In this document: positions 1 through 12,209 of the stretch, in pieces
Layout: each line of letters begins with the position of its first letter
Position numbering within the stretch: the stretch's first letter is position 1
Source: Omphiscola glabra
Taxonomy: Eukaryota > Mollusca > Gastropoda > Lymnaeidae
Direction: 5' to 3'
Assembly (NCBI GenBank): GCA_964017045.1
Contig: OZ024794.1
Coordinates: forward strand, 20,901,316 to 20,965,315
Length of the DNA stretch: 64,000 nucleotides
Notes under the pieces: generated by a model
What the model saw: the letters and a program-made list of their open reading frames with translations, nothing else
Told to the model about the DNA's origin: nothing
The model's database searches: none
Translations under genes and position numbers: made by a program

Positions 1-87
1 AGTCATCTTCTCATTTTCTGTAATGGGTTCCACCTTCCACCCAATGCGGAGTAATATAAAAAAAAAATTACATTCTTACCAAAAAAA

Positions 88-117
<30 letters not shown>
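1..117. other. AT-rich flank, no feature seen
   Basis: Non-coding flank ending in a TA dinucleotide run directly before the first copy of the satellite-cored element. I see no gene or recognisable transposon end in it. Confidence 0.6.
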
Positions 118-118
<1 letters not shown>

Positions 119-3100
119 CTAGCGAGTACCCGGCATGCGTTGCAATGCCACTCATCGAAATAAAGTGTCTGTGTTTTAATAATTTTGTTGTAAGTTCTTC
201 TAATAACCACCTTTTTTTAACCTTCTGGTGCGTATTCGAATTAAATAGAAGGTTTTAAGAAGTGTCAGCAGACCACACGCAGCTGCCCGTGTGGGAAGCA
301 TGGATTTTCGAAATTTAGTCCCAAAACTTATAGCGATTGATACCCCCATGAAATAGCTATGTTTGAAATTATATTTATATGACTCATTTATTACATATAA
401 ACAAATTTAGGGCCCCCGACCCCAAAAGTAATATTGTGAAATATTTGTACTAAATCAGAAACCTATTTATTAAGTAACATATACAAAATGAAATGTCACA
501 GTTTATATTTAATGTAATTCCACCCACTTATGTAATAGCTCTGTTTGACGTTATATTTACATAGCTCATATAAGAAAAAAAAAAGAATTTAAGGCCCCCG
601 GCCCAAAGCGGAATATTGTAAAATATTTGCACTTCTTTAGAAACCTAATGCGGGCCTGCACACAACAACTCACTGAAAGTTTATCGCATTCAGATGAATA
701 GTATAGGAACTCATACGGAAATTATATTTAAATAGCTCATATTATAAAGAAAAACTACTATAGGGCCCCGGTCCAAAACTGGTAATTCTTTGTAAAATGA
801 ATGGGTTTTGATATTCATGGATATACTTTTGTAAATGTACTTACATTGTGTTAACGTCATTGATTTTCTTAATTCGTAAAATGAGAATATAGCATCTATT
901 TTTCATAACAGTAATATCATTGGATTTAAAGATATAAAATTGTACACACCCTATTTCCTAGCCCCCATATATATGTACCTAAGAAGGCAAATTATTTGTC
1001 AAATTCATTTTGAGACGTATAGTGTGCTGCCATGTGCAAATTAAACTATTGAATTACACCTTCCCCCTCCGCCAAAAAGCGTTTTAAAGAAATTAATAAA
1101 ATCATCCATGGGATTGTAATCCACTTACTTACGCAAAAACAATTTTTTTTGCATTTCAAATGCTTTGTTCTTATTTAAATGAGTGATAAGTGCATTAGTG
1201 GATGCTATTTGGATATGTAGTTTCGCTGCACTGATTGCATTAAACGGCATTTTCGTATTAAAAGTATATTTAAAGGTTAGTTGTTTTGTTTTTTTTCTTA
1301 TTTATACATTTCATAAATGTATATTTTTGGAAAGAATAAAAGTAAACATTTATTAAACGTTAAAAATAAAAAGCTAAAATTGTATTTCATTTTTTAAATT
1401 GTAGCAATTTAAAAAGCAATCTATTATATTTATTAATTTTACTGTTAGGAAGGGGGAAATACATTATCAATTTTATTATGCGCAGTTATTAAATCAGATA
1501 AATTTTTGCATTGAATAAATAGATAATTTGAGTTCTGACGTCAGTTGCGTTATTATTTAGAACAAATGTAATTAGTTTTACTTTTATTACGCAATATTTG
1601 GAACGTACTTAAAAAATGCACTAAAATCAACAGATGTTTTGGTTTCCTCGATAAATGTGATTACAGTGTAATTCTTTGAGCATAATTTGTTTTATTAATT
1701 TTCATAACTTTCAACCACATATAAAATGTTTAAAATAGTTCCTTAGTTGTTACTCCAAATTTATTTGTAATTTATATTATTAATACTTAAAATTTTATTA
1801 AAATTAAAGCGAATATATAATATATTTTTCGCATTACCATTGATTCGAGTTCCTTAAAATAATAGAAGAAAACTATGATTGTTTTAAAAAATGGGAACGT
1901 ATTTAAATCGTATCGGTTTTTTGGAGTTAAGGTCAGCATAGATCATCCTTATATAATAGATGTATTACTACATCATTGCTATTCAAAATCACAACACATT
2001 TATAAAGCTATATCCGATTCTAAAATACGTCACAAAATTCAAGCTTATTTATAAAAACAACAAAAATACTCTCTACACTAAACATGCAAAAACATGTTTT
2101 CTCTGCTCTTGCTACAAATTGATGTCTGTTGGCATTTGTTCAAGGGCGGTTGTGTTGATAGATCCGATTGAAATTATTTTGATAAAGTTTGTTAAAGAAA
2201 ACAAAACGAATTTCAGGACATCGGCCCATGCGAAATATTGTAAAATGTTGTTCTAATTTAGAAACATTTGCGGGAGCGCGCATATCAATTCACCAAAGTT
2301 TTTATCGCAATCGGATGAATGGTATAGGAATGCATACGATAATTATATAGATAATATAAGGGTGGAAAACGAATTAAGGCACCCGGCCACAAACGGAATA
2401 TTGTAGAATTGTTGTATTACTTCAGAAATCTACTTATTATATCACAAAATTAAAAAAAGAGAAACATATTACTGAATTTGTATCGCATTCAGATAAATGG
2501 TATAGGAGTGCATACGGATATTATTTTTTACAAAGCTCATATAAGAAAAATAACGATTTTGGGGCCAACGGCCAAAAACGGATTATTTTAAAAGTGTTGT
2601 AACTACTTCAGAAACCTAATTACTATGTGACACACACAATTTAATGTCGCTATTTGTATTTTATTAAAAATCTATCCATCCACACATTAGCTCTGTTTGA
2701 AATTGTATTTGTATAGCTCATATAGGAAAAATAGAACTTAGGGCCCCTGGCTCAAAACAGAATATTTTAAACGGTTGTAATAATTTGAAAAGCTTTGCGG
2801 ACGTGGGTAAAACATTTTACTAAAGTTTTATCGCATTCAGATAAATGATATAGGAGCGCATACAGAAATTATTTTGTACAAAGCTCGTATAAGAAAAAAA
2901 AAAGAATTTGGGACCAACGGCTGAAAACGGAATATTTTAAAAGTATTGTAATTACTCATTAACACGCGCGACCTTATGAACAACCTTCCAACAAAGTTTT
3001 TTTTGCAATCGCCTGAATGGTGTAGGAGCGCATACGGTTTGAAATTATATTTATATAGCTCATATTGGAAAAAATAGAACATGCGGCTCCTGGCTCAAAA

Positions 3101-4095
3101 CATAATATTTTTAACGGTTGTAATAATTGGAAAAGCTTTGCGGGCGTGGGAGAAACATCTAACTAAAGTTTTATCGCATTCAGATGAATGGTATAGGAGT
3201 GCATACCGAAATTATTTTGTACACAGCTCATATAAAAAAAAAACGAATTTGGGGCCAACGGCTGAAAACGGAATATTTTAAAAGTATTGTAATTACTTAT
3301 TAACATGCGCGACTTTATAGACAACCTTTCAAAAAAGTTTTGTTGCAATCCCATGAATGGTGTAGGAGCGCATACGGTTTGAAATTATATTTATATAGCT
3401 CCTATAAGAAAAACGAACATGGGGCCCCTGGCTCAAAACGGAATATTTTAAAACGGTTGTAATAATTTAGAAACCTTTGTGGGCATGCTCGCAACATCTC
3501 GTCAAAGTTTTAGCGTATTCGAATAAATGGTGTAGGAGCGCAGACGAAACCTATAGTTTACAAAGCTCATATAAGAAAAAAAAACCATTTTGGGGCCAAC
3601 GGCCAAAACGAAATATTTTAAAAGTGTTATAATGACTCAGTAAAATGCACGAGCTTGTGGAATACAACTCTCCAATGTTTTGTCGCAATCGCATAAATGG
3701 CGTAGGAGCGCATACGGTTTAAAACTATATTTATATAGCTCATATAAGAAAAAACGAACACGGGGCCCGTGGCTCAAAACGGAATATTTTAAAACGGTTA
3801 TAATTATTTCCAAACCTTTGTGGGCGTGCTTGCAGCATTTTACCAAAGATTTAGCGCATTCAGACGAATGGTGTAGGAGCGCAGACGGAAATATTTTTTA
3901 CAAAGCTCGTATAAGAAAAAAAACGAATGAAGGGCCAACGGCCGAAAACGAAATAATTGAAAAGTTTTTTAATGACGCAGTTAAATGCCCAGGTAGGTGG
4001 CCAACAACTCACCAAGGGTTTGTTGCAATCGCATGAATGGTGTGGGAGCGCATACGAGACAAACATACATACATACATACAGACATACATTCATT
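118..4095 (+). mobile_element. Satellite-cored mobile element, copy A
   Basis: This is a ~4 kb element with no convincing coding capacity. It starts with ACTAGCGAGTACCCGG, followed by a short palindrome (GGCAT, 8-base loop, ATGCC), and ends in a (CATA)n tetranucleotide and a TA run. Most of it consists of degenerate ~169-bp monomers, visible from recurrences of GTAGGAGCGCATACGG near 3018, 3190, 3359, 3528, 3698, 3867 and 4036. Two monomer types alternate, one reading GGGGCCAACGGC and the other GGGGCCCCTGGC, giving a ~338-bp dimer. A ~1.2 kb AT-rich segment (about 790-1950) interrupts the array. The plan of short palindromic end, tandem core and terminal microsatellite is known from bivalve 'pearl' elements and Helentron-derived DINE/HINE elements. 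Assignment to either is inference. Confidence 0.75.
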
Positions 4096-4106
4096 TATAT
4101 ATATAT

Positions 4107-7100
4107 ACTAGCGAGTACCCGGCATGCGTTGCAATGCCACTCATCGAAATAAAGTGTCCGTGTTTTAATAATTTTTTTGTAAGTTCTTCTAATAAACACC
4201 TTTTTTTAACCGTCTGGTGCGTATTCGAATTAAATAGAAGGTTTTAAGAAGTGTCAGCAGACCACACGCAGCTGTCCGTGTGGGAAGCATGGATTTTCGA
4301 AATTTAGTCCCAAAACATATAGCGATTGATCCCCCCATGCAATAGCTATGTTTGAAATTATATTTATATGGCTCATTTATTACATATAAACAAATTTTGG
4401 GCCCCCGGCCCCAAAAGTAATATTGTGAAATATTTGTACTAAATCAGAAACCTATTTATTAAGTCACATATACAAAATGAAATGTCACAGTTTATATTTA
4501 ATGTAATTCCACCCATTTACGCAATAGCTCTGCTTGACGTTATATTTACATAGCTCATAAAAGAAAAAAAAATAATTTAAGGCCCCCGGCCCAAAGCGGA
4601 ATATTGTAAAATATTTGCACTTCTTTAGAAACCTAATGCGGGCCTGCACACAACAACTCACTTAAAGTTTACCGCATTCAGATGAATAGTATAGGAACTC
4701 ATACGGACATTATATTTAAATAGCTCATATTAGAAAGAAAAACTACTATAGGGCCTCGGTCCAAAACTGGTAATTCTTTGTAAAATGAATGGGTTTTGAT
4801 ATTCATGGATATACTTTTGTAAATGTACTTTCGTTGTGTTAACGTCATTGTTTTTCTTAATTCGTAAAATGAGAATATAGCATCTATTTTTCACAACAGT
4901 AATATCATTGGATTTAAAGATATAAAATTGTACACACCCTATTTCCTAACCCCCATATATATGTACCTAAGAAGGCAAATTATTTGTCAAATTCATTTTG
5001 AGACGTATAGTGTGCTGCCATGTGCAAATTAAACTATTGAATTACAACTTCCCCCTCCCCCAAACAGAGTTTTAAAGAAATTAATAAAATCATCCACGGG
5101 ATTGTAATCCACTTACTTACGCAAAAACAATTTTTTTGCATTTCAAATGCTTTGTTCTTATTTAAATAAGTGATAAGTGCATTAGTGGATGCTATATGGA
5201 TATGTAGTTTCGCTGCACTGATTGCATTAAACGGCATTTTCGTATTAAAAGTATATTTAAAGGTTAGTTTTTTTTTTGTTTTTTTTTTTTTACTAATTTA
5301 TAAATTTCATAAATGTATATTTTTGGAAAGAATAAAAATTTATTAAACGTTAAAAATAAAAAGCAAAACTTGTATTTCATTTTTTAAATTGTAGCAATTT
5401 AAAAAGCAATCTATTATATTTATTAATTTTACTTTTAGGAAGGGGGAAATACATTATAAATTTTATTACGCGCGGTTATTAAATCAGATAAATTTTTGCA
5501 TTGAATAAATAGACAATTTGAGTTCTGACGTCATTTGCGTTATTATTTATAACAAATTAGTTTTACTTTTATTACGCAATATTTGGAACTACTTAAAAAA
5601 TGCACTAAAATCAACAGATGTTTTGGTTTCCCCGATAAATGTGATTACAGTGTAATTCTTTGATTATAATTTGTTTTACTAATTTTCATAACTTTCAACC
5701 ACATTTAAAATGTTTAAAATAGTTCCTTAGTTGTTACTCTAGATTTATTTGTAATTTATATTATTAATACTTAAAATTTTATTAAAATTAAAGCGAATAT
5801 ACAATATATTTTTCGCATTACCATTGATTCGAGTTCCTTAAAATAATAGAAGAAAACTATGATTGTTTTAAAAAATGGGAACGTATTTAAATCGTATCGG
5901 TTCTTTGTGAGTTACGGTCAGCATAGATCATTCTTATATAATAGATGTATTACTACATCATTGCTATTCAAAATCACAAAACATTTACAAAGCTATATCC
6001 GATTCTAAAATACGTCACAAAATTCAAGCTTATTAATAAAAACAACAAAAATACTCTCTACACTAAACATGCAAAAACGTGTTTTCTCTGCTCTTGCTAC
6101 AAATTGATGTCTGTTGGCATTTGTTCAAGGGCGGTTGAGTTGATAGCTCCGTTTGAAATTATTTTGATAAAGTTTGTTAAAGAAAAAAAAAACGAATTTA
6201 AGGACATCGGCCCATGCGAAATATTGTAAAATGTTGTTCTAATTTAGAAACATTTGCGGGAGCGCGCATATCAATTCACCAAAGTTTTTATCGCAATCGG
6301 ATGAATGGTATAGGAATGCATACGATAATTATATAGATAATAAATGGTGGAAAACGAATTAAGGCCCCCGGCCACAAACGGAATATTGTAGAATTGTTGT
6401 ATTACTTCAGAAACCTACTTATTATATCACAAAATTAAAAAAAGAGAAACATATTACTGAAGTTGTATCGCATTCAGATAAATGGTATAGGAGTGCATAC
6501 GGATATTATTTTTTACAAAGCTCATATAAGAAAAATAACGATGTTGGGGCCAACGGCCAAAAACGGATTATTTTAAAAGTGTTGTAACTACTTCAGAAAC
6601 CTAATTACTATGTGACACACACAATTTAATGTCGCTATTTGTATTTTATTAAAAATCTATCCATCCACACATTAGCTCTGTTTGAAATTGTATTTGTATA
6701 GCTCATATAGGAAAAATAGAACTTAGGGCCCCTGGCTCAAAACAGAATATTTTAAACGATTGTAATAATTTGAAAAGCTTTGCGGACTTGGGTAAAACAT
6801 TTTACTAAAGTTTTATCGCATTCAGATAAATGATATAGGAGCGCATACAGAAATTATTTTGTACAAAGCTCATATAAGAAAAAAAAGAATTTGGGAACAA
6901 CGGCTGAAAACGGAATATTTTAAAAGTAATGTAATTACTCATTAACATGGGCGACCTTATGGACAACCTTTCAACAAAGTTTTGTTGCAATCGCATGAAT
7001 GGTGTAGGAGCGCATACGGTTTGAAATTATATTTATATAGCTCTTTTAAGAAAAAATGAACATGGGGCCCCTGGCTCAAAACGGAATATTTTAAAATAGT

Positions 7101-8085
7101 TGTAATAATTTAGAAACCTTTGTGGGCATGATCGCAACATCTCGTCAAAGTTTTAGCGTATTCGAATAAATGGTGTAGGAGCGCAGACGAAACCTATAGT
7201 TTACAAAGCTCATATAAGAAAAAAAAACGATTTTGGGGCCAACGGCCAAAACAAAATATTTTAAAAGTGTTATAATGACTCAATAAAATGCGCGAGCTTA
7301 TGGAATACAACTCTCCAATGTTTTGTCGCAATCGCATGAATGGTGTAGGAGCGCATTCGGTTTGAAACTATATTTATATAGCTCATATAAGAAAAAACGA
7401 ACATGGGGCCCCTGGCTCAAAACGGAATATTTTAAAACGGTTGTATAAATTTAGAAACCTTTGTGGGCATGCTCGCAACATCTCGTCAAAGTTTTAGCGT
7501 ATTCGAATAAATGGTGTAGGAGCGCAGACGAAATCTATTGTTTACAAAGCTCATATAAGAAAAAAAAACGATTTTGGGGCCAACGGCCAAAACAAAATAT
7601 TTTAAAAGTGTTATAATGACCCAGTAAAATGCGCAAGCTTATGGAATACAACTCTACAATGTTTTGTCGCAATCGCATAAATGGTGTAGGAGCGCATACG
7701 GTTTGAAACTATATTTATATAGCTCATATAAGAAAAAACGAACACGGGGCCCCTGGCTCAAAACGGAATATTTTAAAACGTTTATAATTATTTCCAAACC
7801 TTTGTGGGCGTGATTGTAACATTTTACCCAAGATTTAGCGCATTCAGACGAATGGCGTAGGAGCGCAGACGGAAATATTTTTTACAAAGCTCGTATAAGA
7901 AAAAAAACGAATGAATGGCCAACGGCCGAAAACGAAATAATTGAAAAGTTTTTTAATGTCGCAGTTAAATGCCCAGGTAGGTGGCCAACAACTCACCAAA
8001 GTTTTGTTGCAATCGCATGAATGGTGTGGGAGCGCATACGAGACAAACATACATACATACATACATTCATTTTTATATATATATA
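4107..8085 (+). mobile_element. Satellite-cored mobile element, copy B
   Basis: Second head-to-tail copy, offset by about 3989 bases from copy A. It has the same start motif, the same internal ~1.2 kb AT-rich segment, the same alternating ~169-bp monomers and the same (CATA)n end. It differs from copy A by scattered substitutions and small indels, so it is an older duplication and not an assembly echo. The two copies abut through a short (CATA)n/TA junction near 4065-4106. Small open frames in it (for example 5945-6229) have decayed counterparts in copy A and look accidental. Confidence 0.75.
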
Positions 8086-9609
8086 AGATATATATTACAT
8101 TTAGCTGCGTATGAATTTATGGTGTAATGGTGAGTTCAATAGAAAGCAAAATAAATTCTTGCTAACTGCGCTTAATGAGTGTCTTAAAATGACTCATATG
8201 CGATTGGTGCGCAAAATTTTATGTTGTTTTTACGGACATAACATCAATTTAAATATTATGGTGCTATAAAGCTGCAGCATAAAAGGGGTTGGGCCATTCG
8301 AATATTAATATAATCCATGGGCGTAAAAAAATGTGTGTGGTGGCGTACCTGGTTTTGGGGGGGGGGGAGGTAGGATTCTTATAAAATGCGTTACTTGAAT
8401 GCATGTTTTGTCAAGTAACTTTAGTAGATGGGAATTTCGCGTATTCATGCCCCCCCCCCCCCCCCCACCTGTTGTTGCGGCCAGTAAGTATAGTAAATAT
8501 AAATAGAAAACTAACCGGCTATTGGGGCGAAGGTACATAGGCGATGAGCTAAATGAGACTACAAAGCCCTTGTTACGTACCCTTGTGAGATTAGAGAATT
8601 TAACCACTTATTTAATGAAATGACTCGTTCTGAAACAGTACACAACAAAAGACGATACCGTATGCTAAATACAATAACAAAGAATACGATACTCAAACCA
8701 GGGCTAGTTACAATTATTAAATTTTAATACGTTAATAATGAATTACAAAATAAAAAGAAATATAGTTAAAGCTATCGACTTGAAGGATGCTTATTGTCTT
8801 GTACCGGTACAATTTTGTAAAAAGGTACAATGATGAAAAGGAATTTACACACACACAGTAAACAAATCTCGTCTCGTAGTAAAAATAACACATGCTCAAA
8901 ATATCTCGTGATAAAAATGATAGCACACCTTTAAAATAGCTCTCCTCTCATTTTATAGTCGGTTTACTGATATTTTTAGAAAGACCTTACACAATGGTTT
9001 CCTTTCCAGAGTTCAACAGATAATTCTACCTAATTCTAAGGAGACACACTATTAATTTTATTTAGTTGTAAACAAGGTTAAGAGAGACTATTTTTAGCTA
9101 TAGCCACACCATAAATGCGGTTCCGAGTTTGGTGTCAGCTAGAGTTCACAGCGCGGGCAAATATGACGTTAACACGTCGTCTACATAACACCCTGAAAAT
9201 GAAAATGCACTTGCTGCGAATTTTGTCTCATTATTTGTCTTAGCAAGATGCATATCTTTGTTTATTACTATGGCACTTCATAGTTACAATTAATATTTCA
9301 TTTCACGTGCAGGATGTCTAATGATACTGTGTAAACAAAGTTGTTTTCGTGGATCATATATCTAAGTTCTGTCATAGAATTCAATCTTAGTAATCTAATT
9401 TAACAATTACTTGATAAGTAAAGCAATTGGCCTAACTGAAGGAAGTCTATGATGGTTCCGCCAGGATGATGATTTAAACACTGATTACAATAATATGCGT
9501 ACGTGAGCATCATAAAGATTGAAACTTCTACTATTCAGCGGCTTTCAACACCAACGCACATATAGTAACTCTGAGTTTTGTTATGTTTATAGGTTAGGGC
9601 CAAGTTCTT
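8086..9609. other. AT-rich intergenic DNA, no gene seen
   Basis: No coding region is supported. It contains a G run of 11 (8357-8367) and a C run of 17 (8450-8466). A short stretch near 8375-8450 resembles one near 41640-41710 (shared TTGAATGCATGTTTT), so at least part is dispersed repeat. Confidence 0.5.
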
Positions 9610-9730
9610 AACATGTGGGTCACGACCCACTTCCCGTCAACATATCGAGCTGAAATTTGGCACATAGACTTGTTGCCAATCAAAACTCATTCTATCAAAT
9701 TTTCACACAACTTACAAATTTGGTTTGAGA
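9610..9730 (+). repeat. Dispersed repeat fragment, shared with 21263-21350
   Basis: CGAGCTGAAATTTGGCACAT followed by GACTTGTTGC matches, with few differences, a segment near 21280-21315 inside SFXN5 intron 3. Family unknown. The rest of the stretch to about 10560 holds no supported gene; its open frames (9613-10044, 10037-10272) lack any motif I recognise. Confidence 0.5.
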
Positions 9731-10569
9731 TGTCCATTTTTTTTTTTCATTTAAGTAGCCGTTATCTGTATAAAGGGGTTGGAGGGGTGGCATTTTTGGG
9801 AAACTTCAGAGACTTTTTCCTCAACAGGGTCATGTCAGTGTTCGTTCCACGTTTTCCGCTCAACGTATGTGACAGGAAACAACGGTCCTTTACAACCAAA
9901 AATAAAATTTACTCATACATAACTATAGGCCCTATAGCATGTCGTGTTTTACAAACGAAGCGGACAGGTAGACCGGTGAATAAACTAAGAAGTTATACAA
10001 GTCGTTTCTATCAGTTCAAAATGAGCGGGCCTGGAAGTGCCTGATGTCTTGCGCGACTGTTGGTTTTGCCGTCATTATTATCACGAGGTCATCATTGTCA
10101 CTCTATTATTGGCCCAAAAAGGGGGGGTGGGTACTTCTGTAACTGTCCTTTGGACTCGAAGCCTGATGTCTCTAGCATCGATGCGCAGCGATTCTGGCTT
10201 GCACAGTCGATTCGACATTTGGTAGGTCATTGCGAAAGTGCATCAATGGTGAGTCGAGTGTCTCACCGATGAGTGGAAAGCGTGGATCGAACACTGTCAT
10301 GACATGGGAGGTATCATGAATGGTAGGCTGTATACATTTTTTAAAATATATATTTTTATTACTTTAAAAAAAAAATATTTCAAAAAATTAATTTAGGTAA
10401 TAACGTCGGCCACCATCGTCTTCTGACAGTAAGTAAGAAACGGAGAGGGTACTGCAAGGTCTTACTGAGCCGCTGACAGTGTTCATTTACTTGCGGCAAG
10501 GCTTGTTGTGGGCTTTCATGTTATAGTGCTTTCCGCTGGAGACTTTTTTTTGTTTTTTTTTGTTGTTGT

Positions 10570-11134
10570 TGTTGTTTGTCCTTCGCATGCGAAGATGACC
10601 AAGGCTGTACTACATGGTGAATACGCAGGTGGCCTGCCAGCCCTATATTTGTGACTGGAAAGCTTTCCCGCACGTGGGACAAACATTGTTTTTGGATCCT
10701 AGTAGGATTTTAGACGATTCTGCCTTTCCTTGCCGCGCGCTTCCTTTCAGCGTGAGCGGTGCGCTTATTCTCTGAGGATTGTGTGCTAAGACAGTGGGTC
10801 TAACACCCCAGCTTGCACGTTCCACGTCATGTTTCTCCCAAAAATCAAGGTCAATGCCCACGGATTTGAGTGAAGCTTTTAGACAGTCCTTGTAGCGTCA
10901 TTTCTGCCCACCAAATGAGCGTTTCCGACTGATGAGTACACCGAGCATTGGTTGTTTGGGAAGTCTGCTGTCTGGCACTCTTGCAGCTTGCCCTGCCCAT
11001 CTGGCTTGTCCTTTTTGTGGGAGCGTGTGGATGCTGATGCCCCCTGTAGGACCTCCGTATCAGGGACTCTGTCCTGCCATCTTAAGCCAAGAAGTTTACG
11101 TATGGGCAGCGTAGGTTTGAGATGGTTTAGCAGT
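10570..11134 (-). pseudogene. Non-LTR retrotransposon ORF, C-terminal tail (broken)
   Basis: Read on the minus strand, this is the end of a LINE reverse-transcriptase polyprotein. From upstream to downstream it encodes YSRHARLLNHLKPTLP (near 11100-11150), RWQDRVPDTEV (near 11050-11090), a segment of the kind 'GIDLDFWEKHDVERASW' (near 10810-10860) and a final C2H2 zinc finger, CPTCGKAFQSQI (near 10643-10680). The finger continues as GLAGHLRIHH only after a one-base frame change. There are at least two frame breaks, so it is not functional. The order of motifs is typical of LINE ORF2 tails in molluscs and flatworms; the clade is not assigned. The ORF is interrupted at 11135 by a minisatellite and resumes at 11759. 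Confidence 0.8.
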
Positions 11135-11758
11135 CTAGCATGTCTGCTGTACACTGTCTGGCATGTCTGCTGTACACTGTCTGACATGTCTGCTGTACAC
11201 TGTCTGGCATGTCTGCTGTACTCTGTTTGGCATGTCTGCTGTACTCTGTTTGGCATGTCTGCTGTACATTGTCTGGCATGTCTGCTGTACACTGTCTGGT
11301 ATGTATGTCTGCTGTACTCTGTTTGGCATGTCTGCTGTACACTGTCTGGCATGTCTGCTGTACACTGTCTTGCACGTCTGCTGTACACTGTCTGGCATGT
11401 CTGCTGTTCTCTGTCTGGCATGTCTGCTATACACTGTCTGGCATGTCTGCTGTACACTGTCTGGCATGTCTGCTGTACACTGTCTGGCATGTCTGCTGTT
11501 CTCTGTCTGGCATGTCTGCTATACACTGTCTGGCATGTCTGCTATACTCTGTCTGGCATGTCTGCTGTACACTGTCTGGCATGTCTGCTGTACACTGTCT
11601 GGCATGTCTGCTGTACTCTGTCTGGCATGTCTGCTATACTCTGTCTGGCATGTCTGCTGTACACTGTCTGGCATGTCTGCTGTACTCTGTCTCGCATGTC
11701 TGCTGTACACTGTCTGGCATGTCTGTTGTACACTGTCTAGCATGTCTGCTGTACACAG
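11135..11758 (-). repeat. 23-bp minisatellite inside a LINE reading frame, ~27 copies
   Basis: Tandem CATGTCTGCTGTACACTGTC-type units of 23 bases, nearly homogeneous, with recurrent variants (ACACTG/ACTCTG, CTGTA/CTATA) and one unit with a 4-base insertion near 11299. On the minus strand a unit encodes VYSRHARQ-like peptides. The same peptide occurs once on each border in the proper LINE frame (TVYSRHAR then LLNHLKP), so the array is an in-place expansion of LINE coding sequence. Because 23 is not a multiple of three, all frames show long open stretches that mean nothing as genes. Confidence 0.9.
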
Positions 11759-11840
11759 TCCACATCTCACTAGCATGTAGGAGAGTCGTTAAGGCGATTG
11801 CACTCTATACTTTCAGCTTAGTGACAAGACTTGTAAGAGC
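11759..11840 (-). pseudogene. Non-LTR retrotransposon ORF, part upstream of the minisatellite
   Basis: Minus-strand codons read AIALTTLLHASEMWTVYSRH and run directly into the minisatellite. This is the 'LLYxCETWT' segment that precedes 'YSRHAR' in LINE ORF2 proteins of this kind. With 10570-11134 it forms a single broken LINE tail. Confidence 0.75.
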
Positions 11841-12149
11841 GTAGACCACGCCAATTTATGCTAGGTGGTAAGAAAAGAAGACACAAAGAAAAATGGTTAA
11901 TTCAAGGGTAACAATTTGTAAGTAAAAGTAAATAAATTTTATAATAGTTATTTCCCTTGTCACATTTCATAAAGAAATCTACCTTGACCCTGGAATTGAC
12001 CTTTAACCCAGCACTCGCAATAATAACAGAAGTCACGTTCTGTAATGCAGCCAGCGTGGTAGCTACACGCAACACCTTCATCCAGTATGCCCATTTAAAT
12101 AGCGCGATTGTAGCATACATGCAATAAATCGTTAACAAAATATTCCACA
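11841..12149 (+). promoter_or_regulatory. SFXN5 upstream region and probable 5' UTR
   Basis: Short non-repetitive interval between the LINE tail and the SFXN5 start codon, so the core promoter and 5' UTR probably lie here unless a non-coding exon is further upstream. A TATA-like ATTTAAATAG occurs near 12093-12102. An in-frame stop at 12111-12113 precedes the start codon with no ATG between. No transcription start can be fixed from sequence alone. Confidence 0.35.
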
Positions 12150-12209
12150 ATGGCAACGATGGTAACACAGTATCCACCTTTTCAACTAAACAAGCCACGG
12201 TTTGACCAG
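12150..12209 (+). CDS. SFXN5: SFXN5 coding exon 1
   Basis: Encodes residues 1-20, [20 protein letters not shown], and ends in phase 0 at CAG|GTAATA. The PPFQLxKPRFxQ block matches the conserved start of SFXN5 and joins in frame to the [10 protein letters not shown] of exon 2. The exon is too small for ORF callers and lies 7.7 kb from exon 2. Confidence 0.88.

Noticed and set aside
10879..11844. Frames of 205-262 codons on both strands
   Set aside because: They are period artefacts of the 23-bp array; only the LINE-matching minus-strand parts have meaning.
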